A stretch of DNA of 64,000 nucleotides from Victivallales bacterium (GCA_017417585.1 JAFPYX010000025.1:98710-162709), one strand, 5' to 3'. Positions 35,752 to 44,776 are shown, numbered from the stretch's first letter. Made by a program: numbers and translations. The notes: generated by a model not told the origin, from the sequence alone.

Positions 35752-38274
35752 CTAGGTGCCGGTGTAGGGCTCGGAGACGGCGAAGGCGGTGACCTTCACG
35801 GTGTAGCCCTTCTTGATCGCCGCGGCGTCATTCAGGGTGTCGGTGGTCTCGGCCAGGGCGGTGAAGTTCGTGCCGTCCTCGCTGTAGGACCAGGCATAGG
35901 TGTAGCCGGTGATTGCATCGCCGTCCTCGTCGGTGGCTCCGGCGGGGGCTGCGGTGATCGCGTCGCCATGGACGGGTTCGGCGGGCGCCAGCGCGACGGA
36001 TGCGGGGGCGCTGGGCACGCGGTCGACGTCTTCCGCGGTGATCTCGAATTCAAGGGTTCCCTCGCCAGCGGTGGCGACGTCAATGGCGCTCACCACGACG
36101 GCGAAAGGCGCGGAGGCGTCGCGCGGGCTGCCGGTGATGGTGTCATAACCGGCGGTGGTGACGGTCCAGGTGGCGGAGCCTTCCCAGGTGCCCTCGTCCA
36201 CGGATCCTGTGGTCTGGTCGCCGGCCTCGTAGGTCCAGCCTTCCGGAACCGTGATGGCCCAGCTGCTCACGCCGGCCGGATAGACGTTCGTGTCCGTGGC
36301 GGTCACCGCCACTTCAAAGGCGGTGGGATTGCCTTCCGCATCGACTTCGGCAACGTTCACCTTGGTGGTTGCGGCCGCCAGCACGGGCAGGGGGTTCTCC
36401 TGGAAGGTGCATTTGACATCGACCTGGAGGAAATCCTCCTCGCTCGCGTCGGTCACATAGAAGGTGAGGGTTTCTTCGGTGTCATCGTTGGTCTGGACCG
36501 TGGAGTCCTTCACGGTGTAGGTGAAGGTAATGGTGCCGTTCGCGACCGCGACATGAGCATCGCCGTAGATGCCGGCGAGGTCGATTTCGGTGGTGGCGGC
36601 CGGTTCGGCAGAGCGGGTGGGCTCCACGCAGAGGAGCAGGTCGTCCAGCCCGTCCGCGTCCGTGGCGGTGAAAGTGGCCACGCCGGGTTCGGGCGTGCTC
36701 TTGTCCTCATGGCGCAGCACGAAGACGCTGCCGTTGGTTACGGGAACCACTGGCGCGGAGTTTTCGACCGTGACGGTGACAGTGGCGCTGTCCACGGAAT
36801 AGGCTTTCAGCGCGTAGCTGGAGGTCGCCACGCCCTTGGCATAAATGACCAGGCCCTTGGCAAGCGCGGGCTGGGTGGAACCCCAGGTTGTCCCGTCCTC
36901 AGACCACTGGACGGCAACGGTCGCCACGTCCTCTTCGTCCGGATCCTCGGCGCTGCCTTCGGCGGTCAGCGTGGCATCGGCCGTGACTTCCAGAGCCGCG
37001 CTTTCGCCATTCACGGCGAAGTCCACGCTTGGAATCTCCTGGTCGGTGTCCGCGACGGTCACCGTGTCCGCCAGTTCATACTGGTCCGTTCCGTCGGTCA
37101 CGACGACGGTCAGGTCGTAGTCCGCGGAATCCGCCGGGTGCACGACTGCGGTGTACGGCACGGAGGGGCCGTTCGCGGTGAACAGGTAGGTGGTCACGCC
37201 GGCATCGGTGCCCTGCGGCTCGAAAGTGCCCGTGATGGTGAGGAAGCTGTCGCCCAGGGTGACGGTCGCGCCGGTGAGGGACTTTCCGCCATCGACATCC
37301 GTGGCGGTAAGCGTCAGCGTGCCGGAGACGGCCTCGCCCTCCACGGCAGCCAGGTTGTTGGCCGTCAGCACAACATCCAGCGGGTCAGACACCGGGTTCA
37401 CGGTGATGGTGAAATCCACGGGGGTGTTGGTGTCGGCAATGGTGATGGATTTCGCCACGGCATGGATGTCCACATCGCCGTTCCAGTTCGCCGCGGGGCG
37501 GAAGATCAGTTCATAGCCGGCAGTGACCCCGATGGTGCCGACGGAGGCGTCAATCGGGGAAACGTTGACGAACTTGACGTTGGTGGTCGGCTTCAGCGTG
37601 GAGCTGGCGGTGTCCCATGCGGTCGCCTCGAACTTGGTGGAGTCGGCGGCGTCGATGGTCATCTCAGTGTCCTCGTCGGTCTCGAAGATCGCGCCCTTTG
37701 CAACACGGAAGTTGAAGGACTTGTTGACATCGAAGTCCACGGAGGCGATGGAATCCTCGCTGAGCCAATTTTTCAAGGAAATGGAATCTGTGCTGCTGTA
37801 ACCGGTGGCAGCCGTGATGCCAAACGGCAGAACCACGAGTTCGCCAGCCAGGCTGCTGTCCACATCGGCATAGATGGTGCAAAGATGCTGTGCACTCGCC
37901 GAGGCCTTCACACATGGGGTGTTGATGGCCGGGACCTTGACCTGGAGCTGAAGTTTACCGCTACTGAGGGTCTTGGCAACAGGATCGTTGGTGCCGGGAA
38001 TGATGGTGATGGTATCGCTGTCCCAGACCACCTCCGTAGGATCAATGACGACTCCGGTGATAGGTTCCAGCGTAACAGTTGCCGCGCCCAGGCCGAATAC
38101 CGACCCAGTGGTCACGTAGAGGTCGATGACCGCCTGGCTGTAGCCGGTGACGCCTGGCACGCAGGGCTGGACGATTTCGTATGTGAATTTGAGGTCGCCG
38201 GCTAGCGCCGTAGCACACAACAAAACCGCGAAGGCACTTAACCAAGCAGAGAGTTTTCCAAAGAACTTTGTCAT
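35752..38274 (-). CDS. Giant secreted cadherin-like repeat protein, N-terminal part ending at an in-frame TAG
   Basis: An 840-residue part with signal peptide MTKFFGKLSAWLSAFAVLLC and AGAGGAG 6 nt upstream of the ATG. After a ~150-residue N-terminal domain come several cadherin/Ig-like units, marked by TVNPVSDPLDVVL, TLTLTATDVDGGKSL, VTVTVENSAPVVPV and TAEDVDRVPSAPASVAL. The chain stops at EPYTGT-TAG, then continues in frame with AVSDEGAEATVVVGN. One base change (for example TAG from CAG) would restore a single 1479-residue protein. The true C-terminus of this gene also uses TAG. Composition is poor in Lys/Arg and rich in Asp/Glu/Thr/Val, typical of surface adhesins. Confidence 0.8.
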   Translation of the reverse strand: MTKFFGKLSAWLSAFAVLLCATALAGDLKFTYEIVQPCVPGVTGYSQAVIDLYVTTGSVFGLGAATVTLEPITGVVIDPTEVVWDSDTITIIPGTNDPVAKTLSSGKLQLQVKVPAINTPCVKASASAQHLCTIYADVDSSLAGELVVLPFGITAATGYSSTDSISLKNWLSEDSIASVDFDVNKSFNFRVAKGAIFETDEDTEMTIDAADSTKFEATAWDTASSTLKPTTNVKFVNVSPIDASVGTIGVTAGYELIFRPAANWNGDVDIHAVAKSITIADTNTPVDFTITVNPVSDPLDVVLTANNLAAVEGEAVSGTLTLTATDVDGGKSLTGATVTLGDSFLTITGTFEPQGTDAGVTTYLFTANGPSVPYTAVVHPADSADYDLTVVVTDGTDQYELADTVTVADTDQEIPSVDFAVNGESAALEVTADATLTAEGSAEDPDEEDVATVAVQWSEDGTTWGSTQPALAKGLVIYAKGVATSSYALKAYSVDSATVTVTVENSAPVVPVTNGSVFVLRHEDKSTPEPGVATFTATDADGLDDLLLCVEPTRSAEPAATTEIDLAGIYGDAHVAVANGTITFTYTVKDSTVQTNDDTEETLTFYVTDASEEDFLQVDVKCTFQENPLPVLAAATTKVNVAEVDAEGNPTAFEVAVTATDTNVYPAGVSSWAITVPEGWTYEAGDQTTGSVDEGTWEGSATWTVTTAGYDTITGSPRDASAPFAVVVSAIDVATAGEGTLEFEITAEDVDRVPSAPASVALAPAEPVHGDAITAAPAGATDEDGDAITGYTYAWSYSEDGTNFTALAETTDTLNDAAAIKKGYTVKVTAFAVSEPYTGT

Positions 38275-38325
38275 GAATTTCTCCTCTAATTATGTTTTTT
38301 TGATTTGGAAATGGTCATGCAATCC

Positions 38326-39582
38326 CTACTGGTCGGTCAAGCTTTGGATTGTGTCCAGCGCGATCTGAGCTTCGGCTTCCAGGTTTCCGGTGTCCTCCGC
38401 AAAAACCATAATGTCGCTGGGCGAGAGTTCCGCCTCGCGGCCACCATTCAGGAGATAGTTGTAGAAGAAGACGGCGCTATTCTGGAGGTCGCCTATGACC
38501 TCGAATGCCCTGCCGTCGAGAGCAAGGCTTGCCTCTTTGGCGTTCAGGTAGTCCAGCGCGGTCTGTGCCTCGGCCTCAAGGTTCTCGGTGGGCTCGGCAA
38601 AGCTCATGAGGTCACTAGCAGACAGTTCGGCGTCTGAACCGCCGTTGATCACAAAATTGTAGAAGAAAATCGCGTCGTTGTTGTCAACCACTCCATTTCC
38701 ATCGAAGTCGAGGGTGCCGAAGGTCTTGATGATCCAGGTGATGGCGGCGAGCTTGGTATCGCCGTTGGCGACGGTGGTGGTGAAGTGCTTGGCGGTGGAG
38801 GTGCCCTCGTAGTTCAGGCTCGGGTTGCCGCTGATGCTCACCGTGTAGTTCGTCAGGGAATTGATGGTCGCGCCGTCCACGGTGACGATGGCGGTGGCAT
38901 CGGCGGGCTTGGTGTTTGAGGTGCTGCCGTTCAGACCATAGTATTTCGTGCCGTCGTAGAAGTAAAGCCCCTCGTCGGTGGCGGCGACATGGATGGCGGT
39001 GGCGGCGGAGGTTCCGCTCCAGTCTCCGGTGAATTCGCCCTCGCCCGCCGCGTCGTAGGCATAGATGGTCGTGTTCGCAGGGTCGTCCGCGACGATGGCG
39101 ACGTTCGCCTCGGTCACGCTGGAGGTGCTGATGGTGTAGGTGCATCCGGCGGAGACGCTCAGGCTGTCGCCCAGTTCGCCGCCCGCGAACTCGATGGTCT
39201 TGGTCTCCGCGTCCTTCTCGACCTTCGCGCCGTAGTAGAGTTTCGGTGCGCCGGACTTGTCGAAGTAGAGCGTGGTGTCGGAGTTGGCGACAATCACCCA
39301 CTGGGTGGCGCCGGCGCGCACGTCAACGGCGAGGCGGGACATGTCGCCCGTCACTCCTGCGGTCTCGCCCACGTTGGCGGGGTTCGCCAGGAAGACGTCC
39401 TTCACCCCGAACATCAGGGAGATGGGCGGGAAGGGCTGCTCCTGTGCCGTTCCCGCCCCGAAGGTCAGGGAGGTTCCGGCGGAGGCGGAACCGATTTTCA
39501 CGTCCACGGTGAAGTTGGCGGTGGAGGCGGCAAAGCCGGCCAACGCCAAGGTCAGCAATATGAGGGAAAGTCTGTTTTTCAT
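38326..39582 (-). CDS. Secreted protein with a tandem dockerin-like C-terminal duplication
   Basis: A 418-residue protein with signal peptide MKNRLSLILLTLALAGFAAS and AAGGA 5 nt upstream of the ATG. Residues ~20-285 are beta-rich with no recognised family. At ~291-302 lies a calcium-loop-like DFDGNGVVDNND, followed by a 66-residue unit repeated once. DAIFFYNFVINGG (303) matches SAVFFYNYLLNGG (369). AELSASDLMSFAEPTENLEA matches AELSPSDIMVFAEDTGNLEA. The first copy has a dockerin-type EF loop; the second has lost the acidic loop. A cell-surface docking role is inference. It is second in the exported-protein block, 51 bp before the giant cadherin-like gene. Confidence 0.78.
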   Translation of the reverse strand: MKNRLSLILLTLALAGFAASTANFTVDVKIGSASAGTSLTFGAGTAQEQPFPPISLMFGVKDVFLANPANVGETAGVTGDMSRLAVDVRAGATQWVIVANSDTTLYFDKSGAPKLYYGAKVEKDAETKTIEFAGGELGDSLSVSAGCTYTISTSSVTEANVAIVADDPANTTIYAYDAAGEGEFTGDWSGTSAATAIHVAATDEGLYFYDGTKYYGLNGSTSNTKPADATAIVTVDGATINSLTNYTVSISGNPSLNYEGTSTAKHFTTTVANGDTKLAAITWIIKTFGTLDFDGNGVVDNNDAIFFYNFVINGGSDAELSASDLMSFAEPTENLEAEAQTALDYLNAKEASLALDGRAFEVIGDLQNSAVFFYNYLLNGGREAELSPSDIMVFAEDTGNLEAEAQIALDTIQSLTDQ

Positions 39583-39712
39583 TTTATTCCTTAGTTTAAA
39601 GAACTACAACAAAAATGCACACAAAATCAATATAGCGGTACGAATGGAAATTTCCACCGCAGGAAAAAGTTTTTTCAAGTGGCGCGCTGGAATTTGCATT
39701 CCAATTCCCGCA

Positions 39713-40711
39713 TCACCACTCCTTCACCATGTATCCCACGCCGGGTTGCGGCACGGAGTCGTCTTTCAGGAAGGCGCTTCCGGGCAGCCAGCTCCACTGG
39801 TTGACATCGTAGCCGGTACCGGGCACGAAGGCGTTTATGTCGGTGTCGTATTTCCCGATGGGGCTGATGAAGTTCCAGCCAGGCACGAAGTCGGGATAGG
39901 AGGTGTCCGTGCCCTTTCGCGCGGTGCCGGTCAGGGTGACGGTCTGGGTTTCATGGCCGGGGTTGAAGACCCAGTAGGAGGCGCCGGAGGCAAGTTCGGA
40001 TACGGCGGTGACCTGCGTGGGGGCGGGGTCGCCGCAGCGCATCACGGGGTAGTCGAAAAGGGTTCCGGCGTCCGTGACCTCCAGGAAGGGGATGCCCACC
40101 AGGTTCCAGCCGGGGGCGAGCGAGAACTCGTGTTTGGCTCCCTCCACTTGCGGAATCTCATAGACGGCCAGGATGGAGTTGGGCGATGGGGAAGGAGGCA
40201 CGGTCACCACGCAGGTCGCGCCCTCGGTCAGCGCCGTGATGGGAAATTCTTGATTGTCAACCGTCAGCAGCCTGACCGAGACGGTGGTGTTGGCGGGGAG
40301 GTTGTTGACGATGCAGCGGAAGGTCACCTGCGCCGGCTGCTGCGAGTCGGTGGTGAAATAGAAAAGCCAGTCGGTTTCCGCTTGGCTGAGGGTGACATTC
40401 ACTTTGTTCGCGATGGTGCGCCAATGGACCCCGTCACTCAGCGAGACCATATAGGTCTGATCTTGTTTGAGGTCCGGGGTGGCTCCGCCCGGCATCGGAA
40501 AGAAGTTGTAGTCTTTGTCTGCAAACGCAAAATAGGCATGGTCTGGGGCGACACCGGATTTGCCGTAGGTGGTGGAGATCTCCCAGGCGATGTAGATCTC
40601 GCTCGGTGCGGCCGGCTTGTTCAAGCCGCTGTCCCCCCAGTCCACCGCAAATGACCACTGGCCGCTCGCGAGGAAAAAAACTGCGCTGGACAAGATGATG
40701 AGTTTTCTCAT
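39713..40711 (-). CDS. Secreted protein with repeated Trp-rich modules, unknown function
   Basis: A 332-residue protein with a signal peptide (MRKLIILSSAVFFLASGQWS). Residues ~20-180 look like an Ig/fibronectin-like region (YIAWEISTTYGKSGVAPDH). The C-terminal 150 residues hold two related modules: EFSLAPGWNLVGIPFLEV with GASYWVFNPG, and YPDFVPGWNFISPIGKYD with a GVGYMVKEW end. The GWN...P / YWxF / GYxx pattern is shared with the tails of the LRR and propeller proteins. It is the promoter-proximal gene of the exported-protein block on this strand; 927 bp of gene-free DNA lies upstream. Confidence 0.72.
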   Translation of the reverse strand: MRKLIILSSAVFFLASGQWSFAVDWGDSGLNKPAAPSEIYIAWEISTTYGKSGVAPDHAYFAFADKDYNFFPMPGGATPDLKQDQTYMVSLSDGVHWRTIANKVNVTLSQAETDWLFYFTTDSQQPAQVTFRCIVNNLPANTTVSVRLLTVDNQEFPITALTEGATCVVTVPPSPSPNSILAVYEIPQVEGAKHEFSLAPGWNLVGIPFLEVTDAGTLFDYPVMRCGDPAPTQVTAVSELASGASYWVFNPGHETQTVTLTGTARKGTDTSYPDFVPGWNFISPIGKYDTDINAFVPGTGYDVNQWSWLPGSAFLKDDSVPQPGVGYMVKEW

Positions 40712-41638
40712 TTTTGCAAATTCTTGAAGCGTTTATAACTTAACTCAAAAGTGTTCCGTCTTGCGGCGGCCGGAAAATGGATGCCGGCGACGAGCCGTTG
40801 AAACTGTTTGCCACTGGAAATGGCGCGACCGACATTTGGCGTCGCATCTTATGCCCATCGACTCAATAAAAGCAAACACCATGCCAGAGTTGACTTTATC
40901 GACACGCCGCAACGACATGCAGTTCCTCAAAATACACTCTCAATGCAGATTTTCTACCCGCAAAGCGAAATTGAACAATAATTAATCAGTGGCTAATTTT
41001 TATTCATCAGACGGGCGATGTCCGGAAAAGCCATTTTGCCGTGGGGTCACCGAGCGGGGACAGTCCCCGGTTGTCTGGCGGGTCGCGCACAGGCCGGAAG
41101 GCGGCATTTCCCGTTCGTCGCATGCGAGCTGCGGGGCTTTGCGGCGGGGACAGTCCCTGCGATGTTTGACCAAAATGCACCGCTGCCCGGTAAAAGTCCG
41201 ACTCCCGCGCCACCCGCAGAAAAGGCAACGACTGACATTGCGCCTGCCCTCGGCGGGGTGCGTGGCATGGGACCAGCCTCTCGGCGGGGGAGCCAGTGGC
41301 CTTCCGACGGAAATCTGCCGGACAGCCGGGATGGATGGTGGGTTGGCCCCCCAGCCACCCGCCCTTTCAAATTTAACGCCCGATGCCGGGGGATGCAAGC
41401 CCGTTCCCGGAAAGTCGTGAAAGTCATCCGGTGGACAGGAAAGCATGCGCTTTTCCGGGACGCGCAACTTCGCGTTGCGCCGGGGACTTGATGGCCGTGG
41501 CGGGCTCGGGAAAACAAGAGCGCCGCCTCATCCGCCTCCCGTTGTCTTCTGGGGAGGTGTGGAAATCAGGCAGTCGGCGGCATTCTGTATTTTTGCCGGA
41601 CCGCAGTGACCAAAATGTGGAAAATTCATTCCGGTCGT
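40712..41638. other. Gene-free region with GC-rich palindromic repeats
   Basis: Overlapping open frames exist here on both strands, but none has a family match, ribosome-binding site or consistent codon use. Two copies of the palindrome GGGGACAGTCCC occur at 41056 and 41146 (90-bp period). ACCAAAATG recurs at 41168 and 41608. The region probably holds the promoter of the exported-protein block near 40712-40760 and degenerate repeat DNA beyond that. Confidence 0.55.
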
Positions 41639-41666
41639 TTGCAAATCCGTTTGCGCGGGGTATAGT
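41639..41666 (+). promoter_or_regulatory. Sigma-70-type promoter of tRNA-Leu
   Basis: TTGCAA (41639-41644), 16-nt spacer, TATAGT (41661-41666). Transcription would begin about 20 nt before the tRNA. Confidence 0.65.
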
Positions 41667-41693
41667 AGGCGCATTGCCAATCAAAGATTTCAT

Positions 41694-41780
41694 GCTCGGG
41701 TGGCGGAATTGGCAGACGCGTTAGGTTGAGGGCCTAATGGGGTAACACCCGTGCGGGTTCAACTCCCGCCTCGAGCACCA
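41694..41780 (+). tRNA. tRNA-Leu (anticodon GAG)
   Basis: 87 nt including encoded CCA. The acceptor arms GCTCGGG and CTCGAGC pair (one G-T). The anticodon stem TTAGG/CCTAA encloses loop TTGAGGG with anticodon GAG, reading CUC/CUU. A long variable arm (TGGGGTAACACCC) confirms class II, and the T-arm has GGTTCAACTCC. It lies 45 bp before mnmG. Confidence 0.97.
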
Positions 41781-41825
41781 TCTCGTCCCGGTGTCCCCCA
41801 AAAGGGATGCCGGGATTTTTTTTGC

Positions 41826-43657
41826 ATGCCGATGAAGGAACAGGAATACGATGTGATCGTGGTGGGCGGAGGACATGCGGGGTGCGAGGCCGCGCTGGCC
41901 TCGGCGCGCCTGGGTGCGAGGACGCTGCTGCTGACGCTCAACAACGACCACATCGCCCAGATGTCCTGCAACCCCTGCATCGGCGGGGTGGCGAAGGGAC
42001 AGCTGGTGCGCGAGATCGACGCCCTGGGCGGCGAGATGGGGCGCAACGCCGACGCCACGACCATCCAGTTCCGGATGCTCAACGAGTCCATGGGCGCGGC
42101 GGCATATTCCCCCCGTGCGCAGTGCGACAAGTCCATCTACCAGCGACGCATGAAATTCGTCCTGGAGCGCACTCCGAATCTGATGTGCTGCAAAGCGAGG
42201 CGACGGGACTGCTGCTGGACGGGACGCGGCGGGTCTGCGGCGTTCATACGGCCTTCGGTGAGGAGTGGCGCGCAAGGGCGGTGGTGCTGGCGACCGGCAC
42301 CTTCCTGGCCGCGACGCTCCATTTCGGCCTTCAGCAAATCCCCGGCGGGCGTGCCGGGGACGCGGCGGCGTCACGGCTTTCCGAATGCCTCCGCGATGAA
42401 CTGGGGCTGGAGATGGGCCGCCTCAAGACCGGCACGCCGGTGCGCGTGCTGGGGAAGACAATCGACTTTTCCGCGATGACCCCGCAGCCGCCCGACGCCA
42501 AGGGGCGGCAATTCTCCTTCGGACCGCGCGATGCCGATACGCCCTTCTTCGGTCAGCTTGCGCTGGAGCAGCGCCCCTGCTATCTCACGCACTCCACGGA
42601 GCAGACCGCGGAGATCGTCCGGGCGAATCTGAAGCGTTCGGCGATGTATTCCGGGGTGATCAAGGGCGTGGGTGCGCGGTATTGTCCTTCGTTTGAGGAC
42701 AAGGTGGTGCGTTTCACGGAGCATCCCCGCCATCATATCTTCGTGGAGCCGGAGGGCGACTGCACGGACGAGTACTACCTGAACGGGATGTCCACCTCGA
42801 TGCCGATCGACGTGCAGTGGCAGATGGTCCGTTCGCTGCCGGGCTGCGAACGCGCGTTCATCTCCCGCTACGCCTACGCCATCGAATACGACTTCGTCTT
42901 CCCCAGCCAGATCGACACCGCGCTTTCCGTGCGGCGCTATCCGTCGCTGTTCCTGGCGGGCCAATTGAACGGCACTTCGGGCTACGAGGAGGCGGCCGGG
43001 CAGGGGCTTGTCGCCGGCGTGAACGCCGCGCGCTTCGCCGGGAATTGCGGCGAGCCCCTGCGGCTGCGCCGAGACCAGGCGTATCTCGGAGTGATGATCG
43101 ACGACCTGGTCACCAAGGACATCGTGGAGCCGTATCGGCTATTCACCTCCCGCGCGGAGTACCGTCTGGAACTGCGGCAGGACAATGCGGACCGGCGACT
43201 CACCCGCATTGGCTACGAGGCCGGGCTGGCCGGCCGCGAGGCGTTGGACCAGGTGGAGAAACTGGAACACGACCTCGAGGACGCACGCAGGCTCCTGGCC
43301 ACAATCCGGCTGGATGGCCACGGCGTGATGGAACTGCTGGCGCGGCCGGATTTCCATTACGCGGAGCACCGCGAACTGCCCGTTTTCCCGCCGCGCGTGC
43401 TGGAGCAGCTGTGCGTCGAGGCGCGCTATGCGGGCTATATTGCCCAGCAGCGCGAACACGCCAAGACGATGCTCGACCTGGACGCATGGAAGCTTCCGCG
43501 CGATTTCAACTACGACCTGCCGGGAATCTCGGTCGAGGCGCGCCAGAAGCTCGCGAAACGCCAGCCGGAGTCCCTGGGGCAGGCCGCGCGCATCGACGGC
43601 GTCACCCCCGCCGAAATTGCAATCCTCCAGGTCCACGCACACCGTAATAATTCGTAA
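41826..43657 (+). CDS. mnmG: tRNA uridine-5-carboxymethylaminomethyl modification enzyme MnmG/GidA, with one apparent frameshift
   Basis: FAD protein that with MnmE modifies wobble U34. It starts [20 protein letters not shown] (Rossmann GGGHAG), then [20 protein letters not shown] and [12 protein letters not shown]. After RTPNLM (codon 42183-42185) the frame must change. The next family sequence, [12 protein letters not shown], is read from 42188 in another frame. One base is missing at about 42186-42188; a C giving TGC CTG would repair it. The second part runs normally ([59 protein letters not shown]). The gene is otherwise full length (~610 residues). The last residues NNS and stop come from a 7-nt repeat. 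A sequencing error is the simplest explanation for a housekeeping gene. Confidence 0.9.
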
Positions 43658-43666
43658 TTCGTAATT
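43650..43666. repeat. Heptanucleotide repeat at the mnmG 3' end
   Basis: ATTCGTA x2 then ATT, in register. It encodes the last Ser codon and the TAA stop of mnmG. Confidence 0.75.
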
Positions 43667-43723
43667 TTGAATGGAGTGAATGCGAAAGTTACGAAGTGCC
43701 GACACAACCATTTCACAGTTCAC

Positions 43724-44314
43724 ATGAAAACTCTTGTCGTAGCCACAGGCAATCTGCACAAGGTGCAGGAAATCAAACAGATTCTTGAACCATACGGCTA
43801 TCAGGTCCTCGGCGCGGACGAATGCGGCGGGATGCCGGAGGTCGTCGAGGACGGCGCGACCTTCCGGGAAAACGCGGTCAAGAAGGCGGTCGCCGCCGCG
43901 AAGGCGCTGAACCGTACCGTGCTGGCGGACGACTCCGGGCTGGAGGTCTTCGCCCTGGGCGGCGAACCCGGCGTCTTTTCCGCCCGCTATGCCGGCGAGG
44001 GCGGCAACGACGGCAGGAACCTGGCGAAGCTGCTGCTCAAGCTGGAGGGCGTTTCGGAACGCGGTGCGCGCTTCGTGTGTTCCATCGCGGTGGCCTCCCC
44101 GGACGGCACGGTCCTGGGCATCTGCGAGGGCGAGGTGCGCGGCCGCATTGCCGCCGAGGCGCATGGCGACGGCGGCTTCGGCTACGACCCCGCATTCATC
44201 CCCGACGGCTATTCCCAGACCTTCGGTGAACTTCCCGCCGCCGTCAAGAACTCCCTCTCGCACCGCGCCAACGCCCTGCGGGCCGCCCTCCACGAAATCT
44301 TCCACGTGATTTAG
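43724..44314 (+). CDS. rdgB: XTP/dITP diphosphatase (RdgB/HAM1 family)
   Basis: Cleaves non-canonical purine triphosphates to monophosphates, keeping inosine and xanthosine out of DNA and RNA. It is 196 residues from ATG 43724 (MKTLVVATGNLHKVQEIKQI); upstream codons are non-conserved. Motifs are the ATGNxHKxxE substrate loop, EDGATFRENAVKKA, VLADDSGLEVFALGGEPGVF with SARYAG, GDGGFGYDPAFIPDG and LSHRANAL. All active-site residues of the family are present. It follows mnmG and is 3 bp upstream of the next gene, so it is likely an operon. Confidence 0.95.
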   Translation: MKTLVVATGNLHKVQEIKQILEPYGYQVLGADECGGMPEVVEDGATFRENAVKKAVAAAKALNRTVLADDSGLEVFALGGEPGVFSARYAGEGGNDGRNLAKLLLKLEGVSERGARFVCSIAVASPDGTVLGICEGEVRGRIAAEAHGDGGFGYDPAFIPDGYSQTFGELPAAVKNSLSHRANALRAALHEIFHVI

Positions 44315-44317
44315 CGC

Positions 44318-44776
44318 ATGAACTTCCGGCGTCCTGATATCAAGTCGCGGCTGCTGTCGCCGCGCATCTTCATCTACGCGGCGATATTGCTGATTGTCGC
44401 CTGGTGGATCAACCGGTTCGGACAATTCCGCCAGGAGGCCGCCGGGCAGCCGGCGTCTCCGGAACAACCCCGCGCGGTCTCGGAGCATTCGGACTCCGGC
44501 CTGCCGTTGCTGGTGGTGGTGGCGCTGCCTGGCGAGGAGGTTGAGGCGGTGGTGGCGGAGGCGCAGAAGCGTCATCAGGGCGTTTGCCGGATTACCCTGG
44601 CGTCCACGGAACTGGCGTCGGCGGCGAATGCCATGGAGATTTTCCAGGTCGGCAAGCTTCCGGCCGCGCTTCTGTATGATTCGGGCAACCAGGAAATCGC
44701 CCGCTTCGAGGGGGAGTTGTCCGGCGAGACGTTGGATGCGCTCGCCGAAAAGGCCAGGGCTCAATCTTCTCCGTGA
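44318..44776 (+). CDS. Small membrane-anchored protein, possibly thioredoxin-like
   Basis: A 152-residue protein. One N-terminal membrane anchor lies at ~15-31 (PRIFIYAAILLIVAWWINRF), then a Pro/Glu-rich linker and a ~90-residue domain (LPLLVVVALPGEEVEAVVAE, FQVGKLPAALLYDSGNQEIA, RFEGELSGETLDALAEKA). The beta-alpha pattern with a cis-Pro-like KLPA and LLYDSGNQEIARFEG recalls a thioredoxin fold, but there is no CxxC. It starts 3 bp after rdgB. The function is unknown. Confidence 0.65.
   Translation: MNFRRPDIKSRLLSPRIFIYAAILLIVAWWINRFGQFRQEAAGQPASPEQPRAVSEHSDSGLPLLVVVALPGEEVEAVVAEAQKRHQGVCRITLASTELASAANAMEIFQVGKLPAALLYDSGNQEIARFEGELSGETLDALAEKARAQSSP

Noticed and set aside
35752..35754. Amber codon read as pyrrolysine or through a dedicated suppressor
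   Set aside because: No pyl genes are seen, the gene is not a methyltransferase, and TAG ends the same gene and others normally; mutation or sequencing error is simpler.
34852..38205. 1117-residue plus-strand open frame
   Set aside because: Antisense to the cadherin-like gene. It is Gly/Val/His/Asp-rich because the sense strand is rich in Thr/Val/Ala/Asp codons; no start site or domain. It is notable only for its length.
40989..41517. Overlapping ORFs of 140-157 residues on both strands
   Set aside because: Competing frames of similar length on both strands without ribosome sites or domain similarity indicate GC-rich non-coding DNA.
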